The notes under the pieces were generated by a model. The model saw only the letters and a list, made by a program, of their open reading frames with translations. It searched no databases and was not told where the DNA came from. Shown here piece by piece: positions 7,468 through 15,832 of a stretch of DNA of 21,738 nt. A program made the translations under genes and the position numbers. This DNA is from Acetofilamentum sp. (GTDB lineage Bacteria > Bacteroidota > Bacteroidia > Bacteroidales > JAFGXI01), in NCBI GenBank assembly GCA_020720565.1, contig DYOK01000021.1, positions 1 through 21,738 on the forward strand, read 5' to 3'. How positions within the stretch are numbered: the first letter of the stretch is position 1; the number at the start of each line of letters is the position of its first letter.

Positions 7468-10095
7468 TTAAAATCCTATTCCTATTAATAGCACATCGTC
7501 TATTTGTTTGTGATTACCTTTAAATTTATTAAAATCGTGTACAAATTGGTGGGAATATTCGGCCATCCCCAAATTTTGATGATTTAAAATTAACTCTCTC
7601 ATACGACTAGAGCTGTATTTGTCTAAACTTTCTTCGCCAACTTGATCGGGTAAACCATCAGAGAAGAAAAATATCTTATCGCCTGATTGAGTATTAATTG
7701 TATAATTTGTAAAATTATTTTCAAGTTTCTTTTTATGTGGTATACCGCCAATGGCTTTTCTATCACCTTTAAATATTTCTATTTCGCCATTTCGGAGCAA
7801 ATATAATGGTCTATGAGCTCCAGAATACTCTAGTATTTTGGTTGTTTTGTTGTATTTGCAGAATGCAATGTCCATACCGTCGCGAGCACTGGCTCCTTCT
7901 TGGTCTTGGCGAAGTGTTTTGCGGACGCTATAGTGTAATGCATCGCACACTTCAGAGGCACTCATATCTCTGTCGTGATCGACTATGTTTTGAAGCAAGA
8001 AATATCCAATAAATGAGAGTAGGGCACCTGGTACGCCATGACCTGTACAGTCAACAGCTGCAACATAAACTAAATCGTTTATTTCGAACAACCACGGGAA
8101 GTCGCCACTGACTACATCTTTTGGTTTGTAGAAAATAAATGATTCTTTAAAATGATCTTGTAAGATGCGATTGTCGGGCAAAATGGCCTTTTGTATTCGT
8201 TTGGCATAATTGATACTTTCGGTAATTTTGTTGTTTTTGTCAACAATTTCCAGTTCAATTTGCTTTCGTTCGGTAATGTCGTGAGCCACAAAAAGCACCG
8301 ATTCTAACTGCATGTGTTCGTTAAACTCGGGGATGGACGAAATTTGCATTATCTTTTGCATCGAGTCGGTTGCAAATGTAAATTCATCTTCGCGTTTTAT
8401 CGGACTGGCCAACATATCTGATAAGACGGAACTAAAGAAACGGTCTAATCCCGAAGGAAGTTCAAATGCACCAAGTTTTTGGTTAATTACAGCCGATGTT
8501 TCGATTCCCGTGTAACGTGTAAATGCTGGATTGACGTAGAAGAACTTACCCGATTGTCCAATTCTGATAATAATGTCGACAGAGTTTTCGGAAAGCGACT
8601 GCATCTGACCACGTTTTCGTTGTTCTAACTCAGCAATTTTACGTTGGGTAATATCACGGGTATTGAGCACAACACCTTTTATGGCGGGATTGTTCAAAAG
8701 ATTAACTGCACTTATTTCGAGCCAAGTTTCAATTTCGGAGCCTTTCTTGTATTCAAATTCTATTTGTTGAATTTGCGAAGCGTCTTCTTTTACTCTTGCA
8801 AATAAATCTTCGAGCATTTTTTGGTTGGGTCCTAAATCGGCGAATGCATAGGTTCCAATTTTTTCGTCGTGATGATAACCTAAAATATTGAATGTGGCAG
8901 GTGACTCGTATTGCATTATGCCATTTTCGTCAATAATCGAAATCACTTCCGAGGCGTTTTCTAGAAGTACGTTAAGCTTTATTTGCGAGTCTTCTACTTC
9001 TTGGATTTTATCGGCTAAACTTGAGTTGGTTTTTTCTAATTCGTCTTGTGTGGCTCGCATCTCTTCAGCATTTTGACGAAGTTCTTCTTCGTTTTCTTGC
9101 AGTTCTGTGGTCATGGCTTGCGATTCGGCAAGCAATCGAGCTGTTTTTTCGTTGATTGTAATATTGAAAATTGTTTGTCCAATTATCTCTGACAATTCAA
9201 TAACAAATTGAATCACTTGATGAGGAATTTCGTCATCTATCGAAGCTAATTCGATAACCCCTCTCAATTTTTCGTCACTAATTAAAGGAACTAATAGTAA
9301 AGCTCCCGGTTTTTTCTCACCTAAAATTCCAGAGGTAATACTAAAGTAATCTTCAGGTATTTCTTTTCGATACACATATTGTTTCTCGAAGGCAACTTGT
9401 CCGATTAATCCAGTGCCAATTTGTACGGTTTGATGAACATATTTTTGTCTATTATATGCAAATGTAGCAATGTTTTCTAATTCGTTTTGGTCTTCGTTGT
9501 ATATGTAAAATGAACCTTGAATTAAATGGGTGTATTTTACAATATCGCTCAGAATTCCGAAGGCAAGCTGTTCGATTCGGGTGTGCTGGCGAAGTGTACT
9601 CGAAATAATATCACGTCCTTTAATTTTCCAATTCTGATCGAGTTCTTTCGAGGTCGATTCTCGAAGATTGTCTCGCATGGTATTTAGCTTTAGAACCAGT
9701 TCATCTTGATTTTGCGTTTTGAGTTCGGCGTGGTAATTCCCTTTGCTTATTTCGTGTGCAAATACTAAAATATCTTGCAAATATGTTTTTTGTTCTGATA
9801 TTTCGGTTTTGAAATTATCGTGATCTTTATCGATTATTTTAGCCAAAATCAATGCAACACCACCTAAAATAAATGGAGCCATATCAATTACAAAATGCAA
9901 TGGGTTGCTAGTGTGCATGGTCCATATTCCCGTAATGGATAGGGTGATATCCCTGTAAAGGACATCGATTACCCACGAGATTAAGGGGAACATTAAACCA
10001 AAAATAAACCCTACAATGGGGTATTTTTGTGTCTGAAACGTCAGATTAAAAAGCCCTCGTTCGTCTTCGTTATATTCTTCGTTACGATTTTCCAT
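7468..10095 (-). CDS. Membrane GAF-PAS-PAS-PP2C (SpoIIE-type) phosphatase
   Basis: The 875-residue protein has two membrane segments (about 27-47 and 68-88), a short HAMP-like linker, a GAF domain (about 165-310), a Glu/Gln-rich coiled coil (about 318-375), PAS domains at about 375-485 and 495-610, and a SpoIIE/PP2C phosphatase at about 650-875. Metal-site acids of the PP2C fold are all present: SGDF (Asp665), VDCTGHG (Asp682), DGMD (739-742), FSDGLPDQ (Asp813 and Asp817) and KQIDD (Asp866, Asp867), so it should be active. It is the functional counterpart of SiaA, the phosphatase of SiaC, but the sensory part differs: SiaA has a periplasmic Cache domain and HAMP, whereas this protein has almost no periplasmic part and senses through GAF and PAS. 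It overlaps the upstream GAF gene by 14 bases. Confidence 0.87.
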   Translation of the reverse strand: MENRNEEYNEDERGLFNLTFQTQKYPIVGFIFGLMFPLISWVIDVLYRDITLSITGIWTMHTSNPLHFVIDMAPFILGGVALILAKIIDKDHDNFKTEISEQKTYLQDILVFAHEISKGNYHAELKTQNQDELVLKLNTMRDNLRESTSKELDQNWKIKGRDIISSTLRQHTRIEQLAFGILSDIVKYTHLIQGSFYIYNEDQNELENIATFAYNRQKYVHQTVQIGTGLIGQVAFEKQYVYRKEIPEDYFSITSGILGEKKPGALLLVPLISDEKLRGVIELASIDDEIPHQVIQFVIELSEIIGQTIFNITINEKTARLLAESQAMTTELQENEEELRQNAEEMRATQDELEKTNSSLADKIQEVEDSQIKLNVLLENASEVISIIDENGIMQYESPATFNILGYHHDEKIGTYAFADLGPNQKMLEDLFARVKEDASQIQQIEFEYKKGSEIETWLEISAVNLLNNPAIKGVVLNTRDITQRKIAELEQRKRGQMQSLSENSVDIIIRIGQSGKFFYVNPAFTRYTGIETSAVINQKLGAFELPSGLDRFFSSVLSDMLASPIKREDEFTFATDSMQKIMQISSIPEFNEHMQLESVLFVAHDITERKQIELEIVDKNNKITESINYAKRIQKAILPDNRILQDHFKESFIFYKPKDVVSGDFPWLFEINDLVYVAAVDCTGHGVPGALLSFIGYFLLQNIVDHDRDMSASEVCDALHYSVRKTLRQDQEGASARDGMDIAFCKYNKTTKILEYSGAHRPLYLLRNGEIEIFKGDRKAIGGIPHKKKLENNFTNYTINTQSGDKIFFFSDGLPDQVGEESLDKYSSSRMRELILNHQNLGMAEYSHQFVHDFNKFKGNHKQIDDVLLIGIGF

Positions 10096-10783
10096 TGGTT
10101 CTCAAGGCTTCAATTAAAAACTCGATTCTTTTTTCACTTAGTTTTACAAATGTAGCAAACTCTATCACAGCTACAATATTCTGTTGGTTAAAAACTGGTA
10201 AAATATATACGAAATTAGGCTTCGCTTTGCCTAATCCTGAGATAATTTCGATTTGCATTTGGTCTTTTAAATCGATAGCAACGGCATTTCCGTCTATTGC
10301 GACTTGTCCTGTAATTCCATTTCCAAGTTCAATTTCGTCGGGATATTCGCTTTTTATTAGTGCATATGCATTTGTTAAATGTAAAGATTTTTGACCTTTA
10401 GTGTAAATAAGGGCACCAACTGCTTGAAGTGGATTCGCAATTCGTTGGATTTTTTGGTTGAGCAAAGCACTCAGTTCGAGCGTAGGGTCTATGTCGCTAA
10501 CTAATTTAAGGTAATTGTTTTCTACATTCGCTTCCGTAGTTTCAATGGATTCGGATTTTTTTCGTTCCGATTCGTCATTAACCGATTTTAGAATGACTTT
10601 AATTTGTTTCTCTTCGCTATTCAATATCACGATCGATATTAATGTTAGCAAAATAGTTAGAAAAGCCATAACCGACGCAATTACAGAAAAATAGCGACAT
10701 TGAATCAGGTTAAACCCTAAAGCCATAGCACTGAATACGATGATAATTAGGTTGATATAAAAAAGTACTTTTTTATTTTTCAT
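10082..10783 (-). CDS. Two-TM GAF-domain membrane protein
   Basis: The 233-residue product has two membrane helices (about 6-26 and 32-54), a charged linker and a single C-terminal GAF domain (about 100-228), with no output domain. The GAF matches those of the phosphatase and of the first-gene sensor: all share a 'G(N/T/E)G(I/L)(T/I/L)G(Q/E)' turn, here GNGITGQ at 154-160, an '(I/T)SG(L/I)' step and an 'IE(F/L)A'-like last strand. It therefore looks like a detached input module, perhaps pairing with the phosphatase next door. The ligand is unknown. The gene ends 14 bases inside the phosphatase gene, which suggests translational coupling, and begins 35 bases after the CheB-like gene. The domain call is confident; the role is inferred. 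Confidence 0.8.
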   Translation of the reverse strand: MKNKKVLFYINLIIIVFSAMALGFNLIQCRYFSVIASVMAFLTILLTLISIVILNSEEKQIKVILKSVNDESERKKSESIETTEANVENNYLKLVSDIDPTLELSALLNQKIQRIANPLQAVGALIYTKGQKSLHLTNAYALIKSEYPDEIELGNGITGQVAIDGNAVAIDLKDQMQIEIISGLGKAKPNFVYILPVFNQQNIVAVIEFATFVKLSEKRIEFLIEALRTNGKS

Positions 10784-10818
10784 AGCTATTCGATTTGACT
10801 TTTAGTATTTTTTATAAT

Positions 10819-11385
10819 TCAGAATTTTAATTGGTTTATAAAATTTGAGATACCTTGAGTATTAAGAATCTGATTGGGTTTAAATAAAGCGAGTGCACCA
10901 TTTGGCATGGTCGATATTTGAGCTTCGTTAGGGTCTTGTACCAAAGTATATCCACCCAAATCGGCCACTCTTTTTAAACCTAAAGCACCGTCTTTATTGG
11001 CTCCAGATAATATTATACCTACCAATTTATCGCGATAAGCATCGGCAGCTGTTAAAAAAGACAGGTCTATTGATGGTCTTGAATGGTTAACCTGCTGACT
11101 AACAGACAGTGAGATTCTTCGGTCTAAATCGACTAACATGTGGTAATTTGCAGGTGCCAAATATGCAAAACCAGGTTTTATTATTTCTTTATCGTTGGGC
11201 TCAATGATTTGAATTTTAGATTTAATCGATAAAGCTTCGACAAAACCATTACGCACATGCTTTAACCTATGTAGGCTAAGCAAGATGGGCAATGGATAAT
11301 TTTCGGGCAAGTGCGACAGAATATGAACCATCACCTGAAAACTTCCAGCAGAACCTCCTATTATTAGTGCTTTGTATGGTGTCAT
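10819..11385 (-). CDS. Stand-alone CheB-type protein-glutamate methylesterase
   Basis: The 188-residue protein is the CheB catalytic domain alone, with no receiver domain. The triad is visible: Ser12 in 'IIGGSAGS', His39 in 'LSLHR' and Asp132 in 'LSGANKDGALGL'. 'PGFAYLAPANYHM' (71-83) is another family hallmark. CheB removes methyl esters from, or deamidates, chemoreceptor glutamates. Without a receiver its activity is probably not set by CheA phosphotransfer. Its ATG overlaps the stop of the CheR-like gene (ATGA), so the two are coupled. No methyl-accepting chemoreceptor, CheA or CheW is encoded in the window; the likeliest substrate is the coiled coil of the sensor encoded two genes upstream, but this is inference. 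Confidence 0.85.
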   Translation of the reverse strand: MTPYKALIIGGSAGSFQVMVHILSHLPENYPLPILLSLHRLKHVRNGFVEALSIKSKIQIIEPNDKEIIKPGFAYLAPANYHMLVDLDRRISLSVSQQVNHSRPSIDLSFLTAADAYRDKLVGIILSGANKDGALGLKRVADLGGYTLVQDPNEAQISTMPNGALALFKPNQILNTQGISNFINQLKF

Positions 11386-12209
11386 AGTTTCTTTTTATAA
11401 ATGCTTTCTTTTTCGTTGTATATGGTAAACTGATTTTTCATATGGTCATCTAATGAGTGCTCTTTAATTCCAAGGGCAATGTATCCCCCAGGCTTTAATG
11501 CTTGTTCGAGATAATTGATCGTAGTAACCTGCAAGTTACGATTAAACTCAAGCATTCGGTTCCGGTACAGTATCAAGTTCATCTTTTTATTATACGGCTC
11601 AATGGTTTCGTTAAATGTAACCGCCATAGTGTTTTCGAATAGAATTTTTGCGGGAAGCAGCTTGGGACCCACTTTATTTAAATATTTATCGTTCAAGTCG
11701 TGGCCGTCGATACGCTTATAGTTCGAAAGATTCAAGCTGTGGCTACGTTCTTCGTATTCGAATCCTTTTTCTACCTGATTAATATGGTCGAGTCGTTCGC
11801 TATATACCACTTGTACTTTTTGTGTCAAGTTTAATTCGTCTCTTATAATTAAAAATGAAAGCAATTCGGCACCAAGATGGCAAGATGGAATAAATACCCT
11901 ATAAAGCATTTCGTTGCCAATTTTTTTCAACACATCATCTTTGATACATCGCCATAACGAAGGGTCTCTAAAAAGTTCGAAATCGTTAGTAAAAATATCT
12001 TGTATCAAATCTTTTTTTGTAGATGGATGCTCCATCATTTTGTTAATTAGTTGGGTGCCATCTAGCAATTTGTACTTATTGCAAAAAAGCTCTAATTTGG
12101 TTTTGTACCAAACAAAAGAATAGTCGGTAAAATCGAATTGTGTTTCGGTTTTTAGAAATTGAGTAATTTCCTTAACTTCTTTTATTTTAAGATTTACAAA
12201 ACTGCTCAT
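11382..12209 (-). CDS. CheR-like methyltransferase with eroded SAM motifs
   Basis: The 275-residue protein has the CheR layout. A helical N-terminal region leads to the 'NDFELFRDPSLW' motif (75-86), matching the CheR NxTxFFRxxxxF/W signature. The SAM motif I region is 'FIPSCHLGAELLS' (106-118). 'LILYRNRMLEFN' (212-223) stands in place of the usual ILCRNxxIYF, and 'GGYIALG' (241-247) is the late strand. Several SAM-contact positions differ from typical CheR: the GEE after motif I is GAE, the Asp-containing strand after motif I reads YSERLD, and the Cys of CRN is Tyr. It may bind SAM poorly, or act as a scaffold. It overlaps the sensor gene and the CheB-like gene by four bases each. The family is clear; catalytic competence is doubtful. 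Confidence 0.8.
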   Translation of the reverse strand: MSSFVNLKIKEVKEITQFLKTETQFDFTDYSFVWYKTKLELFCNKYKLLDGTQLINKMMEHPSTKKDLIQDIFTNDFELFRDPSLWRCIKDDVLKKIGNEMLYRVFIPSCHLGAELLSFLIIRDELNLTQKVQVVYSERLDHINQVEKGFEYEERSHSLNLSNYKRIDGHDLNDKYLNKVGPKLLPAKILFENTMAVTFNETIEPYNKKMNLILYRNRMLEFNRNLQVTTINYLEQALKPGGYIALGIKEHSLDDHMKNQFTIYNEKESIYKKKL

Positions 12210-14593
12210 ATTCGATTTAGATTTCTTTTAACTTTATTCACACTTTCTACAAGATGGTTCTGAGCATTAAGCTGGTTGTTTACAATTGATAGTTGTATTT
12301 CGAGATCATCGATTCGTTGCTTTAGCTCAGGATTATCGGTGAATTCTGTTTTGGTCTCGATTCGAGTAATGGTTTTTTCTTTAAGTGTTAAAACAATTAC
12401 TTTAATCTTTAGGGTATCGCCGTATTCGTCTTCGACTTTTGAACATAAAATTTGTGCGTCGTATGGTTGACTTGCTGCAGAAAAAACACAATCGATTTGA
12501 TAATAATTCTGATTTTCCAGATGCCCTACTATTTGATAAAAGGTTAACAAATCTACATCTGTATTAGAAGTGAATAACTGTGAAAATGGGCGAGAAACAA
12601 TATTACTGTTTTGAATATTGCCCAATTGAATTAGGGCGTTTTCGTTCGCTTTGAGCACAGTGCCCTCAGTACTAAAATCGATAGTAACCAGTGAATTTTC
12701 TAGTGATTTAAGATTAAAGCCTAGTTCGTTTTCTCTTCGACTCGATTCTTCTTGTGTGGCTTGCAATTCTTCTAAATTTTGGCGCATTTCTTCTTCTTGG
12801 GCCGATAACTCCTCGGCTTGTTGTTGAGATTGCTCTAACAACTGTCGTGTTTCTAAATTTTTAAGAACTTCATCAATACTCGACGAAATACTTAAGCTAG
12901 CTTGTCTTAAAAAGTCGAGCATATAAGGCTCAATGCGTTGTAAGCTGGCTATTTCCATTACGCCATTAACTTGGCCGTGTTTGGCAATAGGCACAAAAAC
13001 CAATTCATTTGGTAAAGCTTGACCTAATCCCGAAATGACGAGATTGTAATCTTGGGGCACTTTGTCTAAATATATAATTTCTTTATCTAAAGCGGCTTCC
13101 CCAAGCAAACCTTCACCAAGTTTAAGGGTCTGGTTTAGTCTTTTAGACTTTTCGCCTGCAATCATAGCCTTGGGCGTTAATTCTGTTCCTTCGAGCACAT
13201 ATAATGCCCCAAACGAGGCACCTAAAGAGGATAATATTGATTTTAAGACCTCATGCGAAAGGCCATCAATATCATTAACATGTAGACGAATGCTATCTCC
13301 TAGTTCGGCAAATGCTTTAGTCTTCCAGAATTTAATTTTATCTTCGGCTTCAATTGTTTTTTTAGCTTGCTCTGATTGATGTAATTGGTTTCGCATCTTG
13401 ATTAAAGATTCTCCCAAATCATCTTCGTCGCTTAATTTGGTATAGTCTGTATTAAAGTTCGAATTTCGAATATCGTCTGCAAAGTGAGACGCTTGCTGGA
13501 GGGCTCCATTTAATTGCGACACCGACACATAAATATCTGTTATTTCGTCTTGAACCTTTCGGACAGGGATTTCTGGAAATTTGCCCAAGGCCATTTCGTG
13601 GATAATACGCTTCATCTGGTTCATCGGTCTAGTGAGCATAATAATGGCCAAATACCTAACTATCAATATAACAACAATCACAAAAAACAACATAAACCAA
13701 AGAAGCTTAATAAATTCATTGTCAATTGCGGCCAATTCACTATTGGTATTTTTTTGGAAAACTAAATAACCAATGTGTTTCCCTTCTATAGTTTGTAGTG
13801 GTTTTACTGCGGTTAAATAACCTTCTTGAATAACTTTAAGGTTTTTTGATGAATAGTCTTTAGGTAAAACTTTTTGTAAGTTATTAAGATTGAACTCTGT
13901 TCCTGTTTTAGCCAATACATTATATCGATTTATGTTCGATGTGTTTTTAATATTGAATTTTATCAATTCTTTATTGTGAACTAACACAGCAAGTTCTTCG
14001 TTTTCGTTTAACACAAAGGACTGGATGAGTTGCTCAACAATCAAAGATATTTCGACACGACCAATAAAGGCGTTTTTTGATGAGAAAACGGGAAAAGAAC
14101 CGACATATTTTAAACCATCATAGGTCATTTTATATCCGTAAAATACTTCGGAACTAGTCGATTTATTGATTGAGAAGTCTGGATTTTTCGTATAATCGGC
14201 GTTTGTGGAGTGTATTAACTTGCCAGAAGGCAAATACAGTCCGATATCAATTTTAAAATTGGCTTGATTGAGAACGATCCCTTTAAATAGATGGAGCTTT
14301 TTTGTTAATGCAATTTCAAATTGATTCGTTTCCGACGAGTTTAAAAGAGCAGTTTGAACTAAAGAATCGAGCGAAAGAAGAGCAGATATGTTCAAACTGT
14401 TGTCTTGAAACCATTTTTCTGTTGCTAAAATCTCGTGCATTTGCTGTTCGGAATCCGAAAAATCACGCGCTTTTTGTCCCGATTGCAGCAGTCTATAAGT
14501 GTACGCAAAGCCTAGTGCAATAAGACCTCCGACAACGGAAAGTATTACCACTAAAAGCTTAACACGAATATTGAGTTTGTTAATCCAATTCAT
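12206..14593 (-). CDS. Cache-HAMP-GAF-coiled coil-PAS membrane sensor without output domain
   Basis: This 795-residue protein is the first gene of the operon. It has a membrane helix at about 10-32, a 260-residue extracytoplasmic region with the look of a double Cache domain ('DIGLYLPSGKLIHST' 116-130; 'YDGLKYVGSFPVF' 158-170), a second helix at about 296-320, a HAMP (about 318-370) and a HAMP-like piece ('LSDEDDLGESL' 387-397). A GAF domain follows (about 430-580), then a Glu/Gln-rich coiled coil (580-635), a PAS domain (about 632-740) and a final coiled coil (752-790). I see no histidine kinase, GGDEF, phosphatase or canonical chemoreceptor signalling tip. It looks like the periplasmic sensing half of SiaA moved to a separate protein. 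The neighbouring CheR/CheB-like genes may modify its Glu-rich coiled coil (inference). Its stop overlaps the CheR-like start (ATGA). Confidence 0.83.
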   Translation of the reverse strand: MNWINKLNIRVKLLVVILSVVGGLIALGFAYTYRLLQSGQKARDFSDSEQQMHEILATEKWFQDNSLNISALLSLDSLVQTALLNSSETNQFEIALTKKLHLFKGIVLNQANFKIDIGLYLPSGKLIHSTNADYTKNPDFSINKSTSSEVFYGYKMTYDGLKYVGSFPVFSSKNAFIGRVEISLIVEQLIQSFVLNENEELAVLVHNKELIKFNIKNTSNINRYNVLAKTGTEFNLNNLQKVLPKDYSSKNLKVIQEGYLTAVKPLQTIEGKHIGYLVFQKNTNSELAAIDNEFIKLLWFMLFFVIVVILIVRYLAIIMLTRPMNQMKRIIHEMALGKFPEIPVRKVQDEITDIYVSVSQLNGALQQASHFADDIRNSNFNTDYTKLSDEDDLGESLIKMRNQLHQSEQAKKTIEAEDKIKFWKTKAFAELGDSIRLHVNDIDGLSHEVLKSILSSLGASFGALYVLEGTELTPKAMIAGEKSKRLNQTLKLGEGLLGEAALDKEIIYLDKVPQDYNLVISGLGQALPNELVFVPIAKHGQVNGVMEIASLQRIEPYMLDFLRQASLSISSSIDEVLKNLETRQLLEQSQQQAEELSAQEEEMRQNLEELQATQEESSRRENELGFNLKSLENSLVTIDFSTEGTVLKANENALIQLGNIQNSNIVSRPFSQLFTSNTDVDLLTFYQIVGHLENQNYYQIDCVFSAASQPYDAQILCSKVEDEYGDTLKIKVIVLTLKEKTITRIETKTEFTDNPELKQRIDDLEIQLSIVNNQLNAQNHLVESVNKVKRNLNRI

Positions 14594-14612
14594 CTTTCGG
14601 CATTATGCTATA

Positions 14613-14643
14613 AAAATATAATTTTAGTTTTATTTTGTAAAAT
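14613..14643 (-). promoter_or_regulatory. Weak candidate promoter for the ten-gene operon
   Basis: On the minus strand TATATTTT (14620-14613) matches the Bacteroidota -7 box TAnnTTTG except for the last base, with a T-rich stretch about 18-19 bases upstream in place of the -33 TTTG. It lies 19 bases before the sensor ATG. The 81-base divergent gap leaves little room for other sites, but the region is so AT-rich that a chance match is quite possible. Confidence 0.25.
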
Positions 14644-14674
14644 TATTTTTACGAACATTTGAAAGAACTTGAGC

Positions 14675-15832
14675 ATGTTAAAAAAAACGATTAAAATGGT
14701 GGCCAAAACTTTTTTTGGTCTCGAAGAAGTTCTTCGGAAAGAAGTGGAAGAAATGGGCGGTAAAAACATCAAAGTTTTAAATAGAGCCATCGAATTTGAA
14801 GGCGATTTAGCTCTGATGTATAGTGCCAATTTAAAGTTAAGAACTGCTTTGTCTATTATTACACCAATTCATGAATTTAAAGCCACTACACCCGAAGAAC
14901 TTTACGAAAGAGCTGTTGGAATAGACTGGGGAAGGTATCTTAATCTTCACCAAACATTTTCGGTTCATGCGGTGGTTCACTCTCAGTATTTTAATCATTC
15001 GCAATATGTCGCATTAAAAGTTAAAGATGCCATTGCCGATCACTTCCGAAATAAATACAATGAACGCCCGAATGTCGATAAAAAAGATGCCGATATTGGG
15101 ATTGTACTTTATGTCAATTCGGATTCAATTACGGTTTTGCTCGATACATCTGGTAAGGCATTATTCCAACGGGGATATAAAACGCAATTAACTCAGGCTC
15201 CAATGAACGAAGTACTAGCTGCGGGTATTGTTTTATTGTCTGGTTGGAACAAAATTGACCCATTTATCGACCCGATGTGTGGTTCTGGCACACTATTGGT
15301 CGAAGCCGCCATGATTGCAAGTAATTTCCCGCCTAATATGTTGCGGAAGCGATTTGGTTTTCAGAATTTTAAGAATTATGATGCCCTGCTTTGGAAACAA
15401 ATTGTAGATCAAGCCACTTCGCAAATTAAACGAGAATTACCCCCAATATATGGCAGCGATATTTGCCCCGACGTGATCCAAATTGCTACCGAGAATATTC
15501 AAAATGCGGGCTTTAATAAACAAATTAAATTGACAGTTAGCGATTTTCGCGATTACGTACCTTTGCATCCGTCAGGTGTGCTTATCACCAACCCTCCCTA
15601 TGACGAAAGACTTAAATCGGATGACATTAATGGTTTGTACTCCGATTTGGGCACCTCTTTTAAAAACAATTATGTGGGTTTCCATTGCTGGGTATTCTCT
15701 GGTAATTTAAATGCACTTAAAAAAGTGGCGTTGAAACCTTCTCAAAAAATCAAGCTTTATAATGGTTCTATAGAGGGGAGCTTGAATGGTTTCGAAATGT
15801 ATGAAGGAAGCAAGAAATTAGTTCATGAATAG
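14675..15832 (+). CDS. THUMP-domain class I SAM-dependent RNA methyltransferase (RlmL-like)
   Basis: From ATG 14675 the product has 385 residues: an N-terminal ferredoxin-like and THUMP RNA-binding part (about 1-165), beginning with a 'MVAKTFFGLEEVL' motif, followed by a Rossmann methyltransferase domain. SAM motif I is DPMCGSGT (199-206) and the catalytic motif is NPPY (306-309), typical of N-methyltransferases acting on exocyclic amino groups. It resembles the N-terminal half of E. coli RlmL (23S rRNA m2G2445), here as a single-domain enzyme as usual in Bacteroidota, so it probably modifies 23S rRNA. The open frame reaches up to a TTG at 14669, and ATG 14696 is a further option; I chose the first ATG. 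It is divergent from the operon, with about 80 bases between them, and has no evident functional link to it. Confidence 0.87.
   Translation: MLKKTIKMVAKTFFGLEEVLRKEVEEMGGKNIKVLNRAIEFEGDLALMYSANLKLRTALSIITPIHEFKATTPEELYERAVGIDWGRYLNLHQTFSVHAVVHSQYFNHSQYVALKVKDAIADHFRNKYNERPNVDKKDADIGIVLYVNSDSITVLLDTSGKALFQRGYKTQLTQAPMNEVLAAGIVLLSGWNKIDPFIDPMCGSGTLLVEAAMIASNFPPNMLRKRFGFQNFKNYDALLWKQIVDQATSQIKRELPPIYGSDICPDVIQIATENIQNAGFNKQIKLTVSDFRDYVPLHPSGVLITNPPYDERLKSDDINGLYSDLGTSFKNNYVGFHCWVFSGNLNALKKVALKPSQKIKLYNGSIEGSLNGFEMYEGSKKLVHE

Noticed and set aside
12206..14593. Histidine kinase or diguanylate cyclase output in the sensor
   Set aside because: No H-box, ATP-binding motif or GG(D/E)EF is visible; the C-terminus is PAS plus coiled coil.
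14669..14674. TTG start for the THUMP methyltransferase
   Set aside because: An ATG follows two codons later, and ATG is preferred without evidence for TTG use.
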